From NCBI GenBank assembly GCA_045632305.1, contig JAZQWL010000018.1, positions 1 to 64,000 on the forward strand: DNA of 64,000 bases, read 5' to 3'. The DNA comes from SVTX01 sp045632305 (GTDB taxonomy: Bacteria; Bacillota; Clostridia; Oscillospirales; CAG-272). The position numbers and the translations under genes were made by a program. Under the pieces are notes generated by a model. It saw only the letters and a list, made by a program, of their open reading frames with translations, had not been told where the DNA came from and did no database searches. Position 1 is the first letter of the stretch. The number at the start of each line of letters is the position of its first letter. Positions 1 through 8,673 of this stretch are shown here, piece after piece.

Positions 1-1
1 A

Positions 2-1849
2 ACGATCGACAATCTCGTTATCCCTGATGACCAGCCCAGAACAGGCGGATTTTCTTCCCTTGATTCCGACGTTGAAAAGCTCATGATGGGTGAATTTGTC
101 GATATGTGCAAGAGCGGTGAATACCCCAACGAGTATTTGAAGAAAGCATGCGGTCTTTACCTTGCGGCAAAGAACACAAGAAAGAGATCCGCTCACGGTG
201 TTACACCTGCGTTAAAATATCTCGCGACAATTCAGAAGCTTGATTCCGTGGCCGCTTTCAACAGAAAGCTCAAGACACTCGTGCTTGGCAGATACCCCTT
301 GCCCTTCCACATTTCGGTTGGCGCAGATATGAAGGATACACAGCACAATTGCGTTTCCATCTCCGGCCCGTCAACAATTCTTCCCGATGCATCCTTCTAT
401 AAGCCCGAGCGCGCGCAGCAGAAGGAAATGCTCATCGGTATCTGGGCAAATATGGCGAAGACGGTTCTTGCCAAGACAAAGCTCAGCGCAGAAGAGCAGG
501 AAAAGTATCTCACAGAGACACTCGCATTCGACGAAAAGATCGCTTCTCTCGTTAAGACAAGAGAGGAATGGAGCGAGTACGTTAAAGCATACAATCCTAT
601 GAAGACGGGTAAGGTTTGCTATATGATGCGCCCCGTTGCTATGAGAAAGCTTTTGAACGCCCTTTTCGGCTTCGTGCCTGAGAAGATCATCGTTGAAGAG
701 CCCAGATATTTCAAGAGCTTCGGTGAAATCTTCAACGAGGAGACCTTCGAGCTTTATAAGTCCTGGGCATACGTTACAGGCCTTCTTGGTGCTTGCAGCT
801 ATCTTACAGAGGAGCTTCGCGAGATCGGCGGCACGTTCTATCGCGCAATGAGCGGCATTCCCGCTATGAGTCCTCTTGACAAGTTCGCATATCAGCTTGC
901 AAGCGGTATGTACTCTGAGCCCGTAGGTCTTTACTACGGCGAAAAGTACTTCGGCGAAGAAGCAAAGAAGGATATCACAGAGATCGTTTACCAGATCGTT
1001 GATATGTACAAGGAAAGAATTAAGAACAACGATTTCCTTGAAGAAGCAACAAAGGAAAAGGCGATCCTCAAGCTCTCCAAGATGGGTGTTAAGATGGGTT
1101 ATCCCGACAAGGTTGATCCCGCGTACGATAAGCTCGTATTTGACGATAAGAAGTCCCTCTTTGATATTGTAACGTCTCTCCGCGCAATCAAGTATGCTCA
1201 TCAGCTCGGCGAGCTTACAAAGCCCGTAAATCCCGAGGAGTGGGCAATGCCCGGTCACATGGTTAACGCATGCTACAATCCTTTCGTTAACGATATTACC
1301 TTCCCTGCAGCTATTCTTCAGGCGCCCTTCTACTCACTTAAGCAGACAAGAAGCGAAAACCTCGGCGGTATCGGTGCGGTTATCGGCCACGAAATTTCTC
1401 ACGCATTCGACAGCAACGGTGCCAAGTGTGACGAAAACGGTAACATCAATAACTGGTGGACAAAGACCGACGAAAAGAAATTCCAGAAGAAGATCAATGC
1501 CATGATCAAGCAGTTTGACGGCATCGAGCTTCCTTGGGGTAAGGTGAACGGCAAGTTCATCGTAAGTGAAAATATGGCTGACAACGGCGGTATGGCGGTT
1601 ACACTTGCTATTATGGCAAATATGGATAACGCGTCCTACGAAGAATACTTCATGAACTGGGCGAGAGTTTGGTGTATGAAGGCAAAGCCCGAGTTCCTCC
1701 AGCTCCTCCTTACTATCGACGTTCACGGTCCCGCAGTGCTCAGAGCTAATATGCAGCCCCGCAACTTCCCCGAATGGTATGATACGTTCGGTGTAAAGAA
1801 GTCTGATAAGATGTATATCGCTCCGGCAAAGAGAGTAGTAATTTGGTAA
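2..1849 (+). CDS. M13-family zinc metallopeptidase (neprilysin/PepO-like), 5' partial
   Basis: The reading frame is open from the first bases of the window, so the N terminus lies outside; a methionine at 83 is internal. M13 peptidases are zinc endopeptidases that cut short peptides. The catalytic HEISH (HExxH, nt 1388-1402) lies in a VIGHEISHAFD context. The third zinc ligand is in ENMADNGG (Glu at nt 1568, Asp at 1580). Upstream is the substrate-backbone-binding stretch NACYNPFVND. The visible 615 codons are close to a full-length bacterial M13 enzyme, so little is missing. The C terminus ends in KRVVIW, resembling the family's usual C-terminal CxxW but without the Cys, consistent with a cytoplasmic enzyme lacking disulfides. 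No signal peptide can be judged. The stop codon overlaps the ATG of the next gene, so the two are probably co-translated. Confidence 0.93.
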   Translation, partial: TIDNLVIPDDQPRTGGFSSLDSDVEKLMMGEFVDMCKSGEYPNEYLKKACGLYLAAKNTRKRSAHGVTPALKYLATIQKLDSVAAFNRKLKTLVLGRYPLPFHISVGADMKDTQHNCVSISGPSTILPDASFYKPERAQQKEMLIGIWANMAKTVLAKTKLSAEEQEKYLTETLAFDEKIASLVKTREEWSEYVKAYNPMKTGKVCYMMRPVAMRKLLNALFGFVPEKIIVEEPRYFKSFGEIFNEETFELYKSWAYVTGLLGACSYLTEELREIGGTFYRAMSGIPAMSPLDKFAYQLASGMYSEPVGLYYGEKYFGEEAKKDITEIVYQIVDMYKERIKNNDFLEEATKEKAILKLSKMGVKMGYPDKVDPAYDKLVFDDKKSLFDIVTSLRAIKYAHQLGELTKPVNPEEWAMPGHMVNACYNPFVNDITFPAAILQAPFYSLKQTRSENLGGIGAVIGHEISHAFDSNGAKCDENGNINNWWTKTDEKKFQKKINAMIKQFDGIELPWGKVNGKFIVSENMADNGGMAVTLAIMANMDNASYEEYFMNWARVWCMKAKPEFLQLLLTIDVHGPAVLRANMQPRNFPEWYDTFGVKKSDKMYIAPAKRVVIW

Positions 1850-2487
1850 TGTACAAAACAATACTTTTTGACCTTGATGGCACCCTCACCGATTCCGGTG
1901 AGGGTGTAAAGAATGGATTTATTTACGCCCTCGACAAGTTCGGAATTTCCGCAGAAAAGGAAAATCTCGATAAGGTGTTGGGACCTCCCTTGTATAATTC
2001 TTTCCGTGAATTTTTCGGTCTTTCGCATGATGACGCAAATGACGCAGTAAAATATTATAGGGAATATTATAGCGAAAAAGGTGTTTTTGAAAATATGCTT
2101 TACGATGGCATAGACACACTTCTTGAAAAGCTTAAGGCACAGGGTAAGTGCGTTATGGTGGCAACGTCAAAGCCTGATTTTTATGCAATTCCCGTGCTTA
2201 AAATGTTCAATATTTTTGATTATTTCGATTTTGTTTCCGCGGCAACACTTGACGGCAGACTTTCGAAAAAGTCGGATATTGTAAAGATCGCAATTGAACA
2301 TGCCAATTGCGATAAGAGTGAGATCCTTATGGTTGGCGACAGGCATCACGATATAGACGGTGCCAAAGAAAACGGTATCGACAGTCTTGGCGTGCTTTAC
2401 GGCTATGGCGACAGAGCAGAAATGGAGCGTGCGGGTGCTGACTTTATTTGCGAGAGTGTCGAGGAGCTTGCAAAGTTTTTTGGGTGA
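1849..2487 (+). CDS. HAD-family phosphatase, phosphoglycolate phosphatase-like
   Basis: A 212-residue haloacid dehalogenase superfamily hydrolase of the Gph/PgmB type. Motif I is FDLDGTLTD, with the nucleophile Asp8 and acid/base Asp10; motif II is VATSKP; the Mg-binding motif IV is GDRHHDIDGAKENG near residue 163. The helical cap lies between motifs I and II, as in subfamily I. It is expected to dephosphorylate a small cytosolic phospho-metabolite; the substrate cannot be read from sequence. The ATG at 1849 overlaps the stop of the preceding peptidase (TAATG), indicating translational coupling. An in-frame TTG at 1843 would be an alternative start but lies inside the upstream gene. Confidence 0.88.
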   Translation: MYKTILFDLDGTLTDSGEGVKNGFIYALDKFGISAEKENLDKVLGPPLYNSFREFFGLSHDDANDAVKYYREYYSEKGVFENMLYDGIDTLLEKLKAQGKCVMVATSKPDFYAIPVLKMFNIFDYFDFVSAATLDGRLSKKSDIVKIAIEHANCDKSEILMVGDRHHDIDGAKENGIDSLGVLYGYGDRAEMERAGADFICESVEELAKFFG

Positions 2488-2515
2488 GTATTGGGTAAGG
2501 AATAGTTAAAGTGAT

Positions 2516-3535
2516 ATGAATTCTAATCAATTGTTAGCATTAGTGATTTCCGTGATAATTGCTGCTGTTTTGCCTATTGTTCTTGTAGTATACGAAAAGA
2601 AAGTTAACGATAAGGTAATATCAACCAGCCCTAAAATAAAGGCGTTGATGGAGTTGAATCAAAAGGTTAAATTTCATCAGGTTCAAAGTTATTTTGAAAT
2701 TGTAAAACATTACGACAATAAGTCGAACTTTAATAAAATTCAGCCTGCGTTTCTTATGACTGCAGATATTCGAGCAAATATAAATTTCTTTTCTAATTAC
2801 GTAAATCAAATTAAAGAAAATCGCGAGATTAACAAGAAATATTATAATGAAATCGAAAACATTATTTCTAGCATGAGCTTTGTTGATTATGACGCTATTA
2901 AAATGTCGGAAAGATCTTATAACAAACGAGAAAAAGCACTTTTTTCTAAAAGAATAATCACTCCTGTTCTTGGATGCACATTCAATGTATATATGTATTA
3001 TTCTTCACCAAAGGGAAGAGTGAATTTAGAAAAGAGTGATTCTTTTGAGTTTGATGAGCTTATTACTTGTCTTGAAAGTGTTTCGAGAACTTATCTTGAT
3101 AGAGATGCTTATTCACGTATGGCTGCAGTTGAACGTGGAGAAGTAAGTGATTCGCTGAGATATGATATTTTGAGCAGAGATAATTTCTGCTGTGTTATAT
3201 GTGGTGCTTCTGCGAGCTTGGGTGCTCGCCTTCATGTGGATCATATTGTCCCCATTTCCAAAGGTGGTAAAAGTATACCTAGTAATTTGAGAACACTGTG
3301 TGAAAGATGTAATGTTGGCAAGTCTAATAAAATGGAAACGGGATTTGACAATCAATTAAAAGCATCTGACGTTAACCGTTCTGATTCAGCTCGATCAACC
3401 AATAGCACATCTCAAAAATCAATAATTTGTGATCAGTGTGGTGCGAATATGGTTGTTAGAAACGGTCAGTACGGAAAGTTTTACGGATGTACTAATTATC
3501 CCAATTGTAGAAATATTAAAAAAATACAGCACTGA
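2516..3535 (+). CDS. Membrane-anchored HNH endonuclease-like protein with C-terminal topoisomerase zinc ribbon
   Basis: A 339-residue protein with three visible parts. Residues about 7-28 form a single hydrophobic helix, so it is likely membrane-tethered. The middle (30-205) is a lysine-rich region I do not recognise. Residues about 222-275 form an HNH nuclease fold: a CxxC pair (CCVICG), LHVDHIVPISKGG with the His-Asp-His core at 240-243, and a second CxxC (LCERCNVGKSNK). Residues about 303-335 form a four-cysteine ribbon (CDQCGANMVVRNGQYGKFYG) closely matching those at the C terminus of TopA in this window. It may be a DNA-acting nuclease; target and role are unknown. The gene is clearly richer in A+T than the flanking genes, and its ribosome binding site is weak, consistent with acquisition. 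Confidence 0.8.
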   Translation: MNSNQLLALVISVIIAAVLPIVLVVYEKKVNDKVISTSPKIKALMELNQKVKFHQVQSYFEIVKHYDNKSNFNKIQPAFLMTADIRANINFFSNYVNQIKENREINKKYYNEIENIISSMSFVDYDAIKMSERSYNKREKALFSKRIITPVLGCTFNVYMYYSSPKGRVNLEKSDSFEFDELITCLESVSRTYLDRDAYSRMAAVERGEVSDSLRYDILSRDNFCCVICGASASLGARLHVDHIVPISKGGKSIPSNLRTLCERCNVGKSNKMETGFDNQLKASDVNRSDSARSTNSTSQKSIICDQCGANMVVRNGQYGKFYGCTNYPNCRNIKKIQH

Positions 3536-3547
3536 AAGGAGCCCCCA

Positions 3548-4213
3548 ATGAAATTACTTATAAGCGTAATTACAAAATATATATCGGGATTAGTTCTAAT
3601 TGGGACGATGCTCTTTTTGCCCGCGTGGACGCTTAATTACCCCCACGCGTACTTGCTTTTGACAATTTTGTTTATTCCTATGCTTGCAGTAGGAATAATA
3701 CTTTACATAAAAAATCCCGAGCTACTCAAAAAGCGCCTCGACGGTAAGGAAAAGCAGGCGACACAGAAGGGACTTGTGTCACTCTCGGCACTGATGTTCC
3801 CCGCGGGCTTTATTGTATCCGCGTTTGATTTCAGATTTTCTTGGTCGCATGTTCCTGCGTGGGTTGTGATTTTGGCGTCGGTACTGTTTGTTGTGGGGTA
3901 CGGAATGTACGCGGAGGTAATGCGAGAAAATACGTATCTATCAAGAAAAATTGAGGTGCAGGAAAATCAAAAGGTGGTAAGCGGTGGGCTTTACGGCATC
4001 GTTCGTCACCCCATGTATCTTGCGACGCTTCTGATGTTTTTGCCCATACCGTTGATCCTCGGCTCGTTTTGGGGACTCGTTCCGTTTGCGCTTTATCCTG
4101 TAATAATCGTGATTCGCATTCTGGATGAGGAAAAGCTCCTTGAACGCGAGCTTGACGGCTATGCGGAATATAAGAATAAGGTGAAATATAGATTGGTGCC
4201 GTTTGTTTGGTGA
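3548..4213 (+). CDS. Isoprenylcysteine/phospholipid methyltransferase-family membrane protein
   Basis: A 221-residue integral membrane protein with hydrophobic segments near residues 9-30, 35-55, 75-95, 100-120 and 155-190. Its C-terminal half carries the signature of the isoprenylcysteine carboxyl methyltransferase (ICMT)/PEMT family: GLYGIVRHPMYLATL near residue 150 and ILDEEKLLERELDGYAEY near 195. These form the SAM and substrate pocket in ICMT-like enzymes. Bacterial members methylate lipid or small hydrophobic substrates; the substrate here is unknown. The start is supported by AAAGGAG just upstream. It follows the HNH gene by 12 bp and may share its transcript, but its base composition is closer to the chromosome average than its neighbours on either side. 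Confidence 0.82.
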   Translation: MKLLISVITKYISGLVLIGTMLFLPAWTLNYPHAYLLLTILFIPMLAVGIILYIKNPELLKKRLDGKEKQATQKGLVSLSALMFPAGFIVSAFDFRFSWSHVPAWVVILASVLFVVGYGMYAEVMRENTYLSRKIEVQENQKVVSGGLYGIVRHPMYLATLLMFLPIPLILGSFWGLVPFALYPVIIVIRILDEEKLLERELDGYAEYKNKVKYRLVPFVW

Positions 4214-4313
4214 GGTCTGTAATGCTTGTTGGGGTGAGTTCCCAAAACAGCGGTTAATTTTTCGCGAAATTTACAAGTTATCTTTAGAAAACATTTAATA
4301 AAGGAGATTTGAA

Positions 4314-5195
4314 ATGGAAAAGGAACAGAAAAATACAAAGGAAGCTTTTGCGAATGCTTGGAAGAAGACTTTAGATTTCGGTAAAAAAGCTGTTGATGGA
4401 ACAAAAAAATTTGTTGATCAGACAAGAGAAAATATTCATGATCAAAAAGCTAAAAAATATGTAGCGGTTACATCGAAAGAATTTAAATCAAAAAAATTTG
4501 AGATCCCAACAATTATCCGTATTGAAGACAATTTTGCAAACCGTGAATTTATTGAAAATGACGATGCTATCGGTTGGATTGAAAATCATAAAGACATTCC
4601 TGTATTGCATATGTATGAATCATTCGTAAAAAAATGCGGCATTACATTTATTGATATGCCTCAGAGAGAGCATGTTTATTGTAAGGATTACTTTGAGTTT
4701 GATAAATATATCAATGCTAATCAGTTTTTTGGTAAAGCAACAAAGGCAAAATCCGCAGAGCTTCACAATATTGCTTTTGTGCTTGGAGCAAAGAAATGTT
4801 CGATTGAGGTTGTTGAAAAGGACGTACAAAAGGATTCTCGTCAACTTAAAATAAATGTAAGTGGGGCGGCGCCTGTATCAAATGCAGGGGAATCTTCAAC
4901 ATCGAATATGCAGAGTGTTAAAAACGTTTCGGAATTTGAGGGACATGACAATCCAAAACAACCGGAGCTTAAATGGTTTGCACATGATGAAAATATAAGA
5001 AATTTAATTAAGGCGCGACTTGATAAGGCAATAAAATCCACGTCTTTGGAATTGGATGGAGCTTCGGCCGAAACTATGTCAAGATCGGTAGCTTGTGCGC
5101 TTGATGATATACTGAAGGTTAGCGGGAACGCTTCTTTCGAAAAGCAATCTGTTAGAGAATATAACAATACGATTATTTTCAACATCGAATTCTAA
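4314..5195 (+). CDS. Orphan hypothetical protein
   Basis: A 293-residue protein that I do not recognise. Residues 1-50 are Lys/Ala-rich and predicted helical (FGKKAVDGTKKFVDQT), resembling amphipathic or coiled-coil leaders. Residues 55-175 look like a folded alpha/beta domain (IGWIENHKDIPVLHMYESF). Residues 175-225 are a Ser/Asn-rich linker, and 225-293 is a second small domain with Cys only once. There is no signal peptide or membrane helix. A good AAAGGAG ribosome binding site precedes the ATG. The gene is AT-rich like the HNH gene upstream and unlike the glucokinase downstream, suggesting it belongs to the same acquired islet. Function is unknown. Confidence 0.6.
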   Translation: MEKEQKNTKEAFANAWKKTLDFGKKAVDGTKKFVDQTRENIHDQKAKKYVAVTSKEFKSKKFEIPTIIRIEDNFANREFIENDDAIGWIENHKDIPVLHMYESFVKKCGITFIDMPQREHVYCKDYFEFDKYINANQFFGKATKAKSAELHNIAFVLGAKKCSIEVVEKDVQKDSRQLKINVSGAAPVSNAGESSTSNMQSVKNVSEFEGHDNPKQPELKWFAHDENIRNLIKARLDKAIKSTSLELDGASAETMSRSVACALDDILKVSGNASFEKQSVREYNNTIIFNIEF

Positions 5196-5213
5196 CCTCC
5201 CCAAAATTCAATC

Positions 5214-5242
5214 TTGACACAAAACATTTTTTAATGTATAAT
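5214..5242 (+). promoter_or_regulatory. Sigma-A promoter of the glcK operon
   Basis: A perfect TTGACA (5214-5219), a 17-bp spacer and a perfect TATAAT (5237-5242), about 40 bp before the ROK kinase ATG. It marks the start of the glcK-6259-pssA transcription unit and separates it from the AT-rich islet. Confidence 0.9.
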
Positions 5243-5283
5243 TATTTAATGTACTACATAAATCGACAAAAAGTGAGGGAAAC

Positions 5284-6243
5284 ATGTACCGTATTGGTGT
5301 AGATCTTGGCGGCACGAATATTGCGGCTGCCATTATAGATGAAAATTATAATATAATAAAGAAGGGAAGCGTTCCCACGAAGGCGAGCAGAGAAGCGTCA
5401 TTTATTATGGACGACATGGCTTCTCTTTGCCGTAAGATCTGCGTTGAGGCGGGAATTGAGCTTTCTAAGGTCGAGGCGATCGGTATCGCATCGCCGGGAA
5501 TTGCAAACAGTCGCGACGGCGTGGTTGAATACGCGTGCAATCTCCCCTTTGTGAAATATCCCATTTGCCGTGAGCTTTCCGAACGTCTCGGTATTTCTAA
5601 CGTTCACGTTGAAAACGACGCAAATGCGGCGGCTTGGGGCGAAGCGGTAGCGGGTGCAGCTCGCGGCTCAAGCAGCTCTATTATGATAACCCTCGGCACG
5701 GGTGTCGGCGGCGGAATCATTATTGATAATAAGGTTTATTCGGGCTCGAATTTTGCGGGCGCGGAGCTTGGTCATATAGTAATTTCGGTTGACGGCAGAC
5801 CCTGTAACTGTGGCAGACACGGTTGCTGGGAGGCGTACAGCAGCGCGACCGCTCTTATCAGAATGACATCCGAAAAGCTCGAGGAATGCCGTGCGCAGGG
5901 CAGAGAAACTCTGCTTGAGGGTCTTGCTGCAGAGCACGCTAAGGTATCGGGCAGAACTGCCTTCCAGGCAATGCGCGCGGGCGATGACGCGGGCCGCGAG
6001 GTGGTTGAAGAATACATAAAATATCTTGCAAGCGGACTTGCGAGCATTATAAATATTTTCCAGCCCGAGATACTCTCTCTCGGCGGCGGTGTATCGGGTG
6101 AGGGTCAGTACCTTCTCGATATGCTCGTTCCCAAGGTAAAGGAGCAGACGTACGGCGGAGAATACGTTAAGGCGACCGAAATTAAGATCGCGACGCTTAA
6201 AAACGACGCGGGACTTATCGGAGCGGCTTGCTTAGGCATTTGA
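5284..6243 (+). CDS. glcK: ROK-family glucokinase
   Basis: A 319-residue sugar kinase of the ROK family, expected to phosphorylate glucose (or a related hexose) with ATP in the cytoplasm. The N-terminal phosphate-binding motif DLGGTNIAAA is at residues 6-15; ENDANAAAWGE and the second phosphate loop GTGVGGGIII follow. The ROK zinc motif CNCGRHGCWE lies near residues 173-182, preceded by the histidine in AELGHI. There is no N-terminal helix-turn-helix, so it is a kinase rather than a ROK repressor. The start is fixed by GTGAGGGAAAC before the ATG. It fits the sugar-importing character of this region, feeding imported hexose into glycolysis. Specificity for glucose over mannose or N-acetyl sugars is inferred from overall similarity. 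Confidence 0.9.
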   Translation: MYRIGVDLGGTNIAAAIIDENYNIIKKGSVPTKASREASFIMDDMASLCRKICVEAGIELSKVEAIGIASPGIANSRDGVVEYACNLPFVKYPICRELSERLGISNVHVENDANAAAWGEAVAGAARGSSSSIMITLGTGVGGGIIIDNKVYSGSNFAGAELGHIVISVDGRPCNCGRHGCWEAYSSATALIRMTSEKLEECRAQGRETLLEGLAAEHAKVSGRTAFQAMRAGDDAGREVVEEYIKYLASGLASIINIFQPEILSLGGGVSGEGQYLLDMLVPKVKEQTYGGEYVKATEIKIATLKNDAGLIGAACLGI

Positions 6244-6258
6244 TTTTGGAGGTGCAGT

Positions 6259-6783
6259 ATGGCAATACAGGAAAAAATATATATGGGTGACAAAAAGTTC
6301 TTGAAGGAACAGGAGCATTTCTGTCCCGTGTGCGCGCAGAAGCTTTCCGTATGCAAGCTTTCCTGGACTGTTACACCCAAGGAAAATACAAGCTTGAAGG
6401 AGTATCATCCCGACGGCTTCAGATACGTATTGTACAAGTTTAAGTGTGTATCCTGTGATAAGCTTTATTCACAGCCCGAGATCAAGCGACTTGAGGAGGC
6501 GGCTGCAGAAGAGGAAGCGAAGAAGTGTGCCGAAGAGCGTGCTGAGGTTGACAAAATGTGCAAAAAGGCGGCGAAAAAGGTCGCAAAGAAGATGACAAAG
6601 GATATCGAAAAGGATATCTACAATGACATGAAGCTAAAGTACGGTCTTGAAAAGCCAAAAAAGAAGCCCTTGGCGGATGCTTTGGGTAAAATAAAAGAAG
6701 CAATTAATAAGTCAAAGGAAGGTAAGCCCGAGGAGAAGTCCAAAAGGGACGTACACATAACGCTCAGCTTCTATAAAAATTAA
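6259..6783 (+). CDS. Hypothetical zinc-ribbon protein with basic coiled-coil tail
   Basis: A 174-residue protein of unknown function. Residues 20-65 contain two CxxC pairs (CPVC at about 22, CVSC at about 58) expected to bind one zinc. Residues 65-110 are a charged Ala/Glu/Lys helix, probably a coiled coil, and 110-165 are Lys-rich. No membrane segment or enzymatic motif is visible. It begins with GGAGGTGCAGT ahead of the ATG and sits between glcK and pssA with short gaps, so it is probably co-transcribed. Confidence 0.65.
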   Translation: MAIQEKIYMGDKKFLKEQEHFCPVCAQKLSVCKLSWTVTPKENTSLKEYHPDGFRYVLYKFKCVSCDKLYSQPEIKRLEEAAAEEEAKKCAEERAEVDKMCKKAAKKVAKKMTKDIEKDIYNDMKLKYGLEKPKKKPLADALGKIKEAINKSKEGKPEEKSKRDVHITLSFYKN

Positions 6784-6797
6784 GATAGGAAAAAGAA

Positions 6798-7505
6798 ATG
6801 AAACGTAAGGACGAAAATAATATTCAGATCAAAAAGACGGGCTTTATCGGTGTGTACGATTACACGGTAATCCTTACATATTTAAATCTTATCTCCGCTG
6901 TTGCGGGTGTGCTCTTCGCGATAAACGGCAGATTTACCGTGGCGGTTATTTGCGTTGTTCTGTCGGGACTTTTTGACGCGTTTGACGGCGCGGTTGCCAG
7001 AACAAAGAAGAACCGAACCGACGACGAGAGAAATTTCGGTATTCAGCTTGATTCTATCTGCGACGTTGTAAGCTTTGGCGCGGCTCCCGCGATCATCTGT
7101 TATATGATGGGTGTTGATGGCGTTGTCGGATGCATTATCGTTGGCGCATACGTTCTTTGCGCGCTTATTCGCCTCGCGTTCTTTAACGTGCTTGAGATCA
7201 AGCGTCAGACGACCGAGGGCGGCAGTATGAGTAAGGGCTATCGCGGACTTCCCGTAACGTCCATTTGCTTTGGCTTCCCCGTGTTTTATGCGACGAGATT
7301 CTTTCTTTCCGAAGATGCATTCGCTATCGTTCTCCACGTAATGCTCGCTCTTGCCGCGTTCCTCTTTATTCTTGATTTCAAGATGAAGAAGCTCAACTTT
7401 GATAAGCTCTTAAAGCTTCGCAAGAAGGAAGAAGCTCCCGCGGAGGAAGCGTCTGAAGAAGCAGAAAAGTCCGAAGAAAAGGTGCTTGAAGAAGTGAATA
7501 AATAA
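6798..7505 (+). CDS. pssA: CDP-diacylglycerol--serine O-phosphatidyltransferase
   Basis: A 235-residue membrane enzyme that makes phosphatidylserine from CDP-diacylglycerol and L-serine, the first step toward phosphatidylethanolamine. The CDP-alcohol phosphotransferase motif is visible around residues 55-85: DGAVAR, then FGIQLDSICD supplying the two metal-binding aspartates. The gap between AR and G is 12 residues, as in many clostridial PssA proteins, rather than the 8 of the minimal motif. About six hydrophobic segments follow. The last 35 residues are a cytosolic Lys/Glu-rich tail. No phosphatidylserine decarboxylase gene is adjacent. The gene ends at a strong terminator and is last in the glcK unit. 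Confidence 0.92.
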   Translation: MKRKDENNIQIKKTGFIGVYDYTVILTYLNLISAVAGVLFAINGRFTVAVICVVLSGLFDAFDGAVARTKKNRTDDERNFGIQLDSICDVVSFGAAPAIICYMMGVDGVVGCIIVGAYVLCALIRLAFFNVLEIKRQTTEGGSMSKGYRGLPVTSICFGFPVFYATRFFLSEDAFAIVLHVMLALAAFLFILDFKMKKLNFDKLLKLRKKEEAPAEEASEEAEKSEEKVLEEVNK

Positions 7506-7510
7506 AAAGA

Positions 7511-7539
7511 AAACGGCTCGATAGAGCCGTTTCTTTTTT
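7511..7539. terminator. Bidirectional terminator between pssA and hprK
   Basis: AAACGGCTC (7511-7519), loop GATA, GAGCCGTTT (7524-7532) and a T-run to 7539. An A-run on the left side makes it work for the convergent hprK transcript too. Confidence 0.9.
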
Positions 7540-7597
7540 ATAAAATACACAGGGGCGCATAAACAATTTGTTTTATTAGCTTTTGCTGCGGTAAAAC

Positions 7598-8530
7598 TCA
7601 GTCAAGACCCATCTGTCCCATAAGCTTCTTATTGAATTCCTTAGCGGTGTTATAGCCCATCTTCTTCTGACGGTTATTCATAGCCGCGATCTCAATAATG
7701 ATAGCGAGGTTACGTCCGGGACGAACGGGAATTGTGATGGAGGGCACGTTGATGCCGAGTATATCGACGGTCTGGTCGTCAAGGCCGAGACGGTCGTACA
7801 TCTTACCCTGGATCCAGGGCTCCATGTTGATAACGAGGTCGATCTTTTCTGTTTCCTTAACTGCGCCCATACCGAAGAGGCGGCGGGTGTCGACGATACC
7901 GATACCGCGAAGCTCAACGTAGTGACGGATGATCTCGGGGGCTGTACCTACAAGCGTTTTTGCGGAAACCTTCTTTATTTCAACCGCATCGTCGGCGATG
8001 AGTCGGTGACCGCGCTTAACAAGCTCGATAGCGGTTTCACTCTTACCGACACCGCTGTCACCGAGCAGAAGGATACCTTCGCCGTATACCTCCACAAGAA
8101 CGCCGTGGCGGGTGATTCTGGGGGCGAGATAGGTGTTAAGCGAGCTTATGAGCGACGCCATGATGGGCGAGGTCTTTTCCTCTGTTGTGAATATAGGGAG
8201 GTCTTTCTCCTTGCCGAATTCAATAAATTCTGGGAAAACCTCAAGACCTGAGGTTATAATTACCGCAGTGGGCTGTGCGTAAACGAAGTCGCGGATCTTT
8301 TTGCGTCTTTCGTCAGCGGGAAGGCGCGAAAGATAGAGATGCTCCGCGTTACCGATAAGATGAAGTCTTTCGGCGTCGAAAATTTCATAGAAGCCCGTAA
8401 GCGAAAGTCCGGGGCGCATAACCTCGGGTGACTGAACGAGAATACTTTCGTAGTTGCTCGGAAGATTGACGGGCTTTAAGTTAAACTCTTCGGCAAGCTT
8501 TGATAAGGGAATGCTGTAAATCTCTTGCAT
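7598..8530 (-). CDS. hprK: HPr kinase/phosphorylase
   Basis: The bifunctional enzyme that phosphorylates HPr on Ser46 with ATP and reverses it by phosphorolysis; it is the sensor of carbon catabolite control in Firmicutes. The Walker A motif GDSGVGKS lies in the C-terminal half, followed by the family signature LRGIGIVDTRRLFG. The start is placed at 8530 because GGAGGCAAAT precedes that ATG; it gives 310 residues, the usual family length. A longer open frame reaching 8569 lacks a ribosome binding site. The gene stands alone between its own promoter and a bidirectional terminator. It fits a region rich in sugar transport and glucokinase genes. Confidence 0.95.
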   Translation of the reverse strand: MQEIYSIPLSKLAEEFNLKPVNLPSNYESILVQSPEVMRPGLSLTGFYEIFDAERLHLIGNAEHLYLSRLPADERRKKIRDFVYAQPTAVIITSGLEVFPEFIEFGKEKDLPIFTTEEKTSPIMASLISSLNTYLAPRITRHGVLVEVYGEGILLLGDSGVGKSETAIELVKRGHRLIADDAVEIKKVSAKTLVGTAPEIIRHYVELRGIGIVDTRRLFGMGAVKETEKIDLVINMEPWIQGKMYDRLGLDDQTVDILGINVPSITIPVRPGRNLAIIIEIAAMNNRQKKMGYNTAKEFNKKLMGQMGLD

Positions 8531-8559
8531 ATTTGCCTCCATATAAGCGTTATATAACA

Positions 8560-8588
8560 ATTTTAACACATATTTGTGATTTTTTCAA
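8560..8588 (-). promoter_or_regulatory. Promoter of hprK
   Basis: Read on the minus strand: TTGAAA (8588-8583), a 17-bp spacer and TAAAAT (8565-8560), 30 bp from the hprK ATG. Confidence 0.75.
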
Positions 8589-8639
8589 TAATAAAATAAA
8601 AAATTTTTGTATATTCATACATATGTCATAAAAGTAATG

Positions 8640-8645
8640 TATAAT
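8640..8645 (+). promoter_or_regulatory. -10 element (TATAAT) of the 8674 gene
   Basis: A perfect TATAAT sits 28 bp before the ATG of the 8674 gene. No convincing -35 hexamer lies 16-18 bp upstream. It is divergent from the hprK promoter. Confidence 0.5.
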
Positions 8646-8673
8646 TAAATCAACTAAAATTCGGAGAAGACAA

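Noticed and set aside
1..82. A separate start for the M13 peptidase at 83
   Set aside because: The frame is open to the window edge and the upstream residues continue the family sequence, so the gene is truncated by the window.
6798..7505. An altered active site in PssA
   Set aside because: The 12-residue gap in the CDP-alcohol motif is common in clostridial PssA and the metal-binding aspartates are in place.
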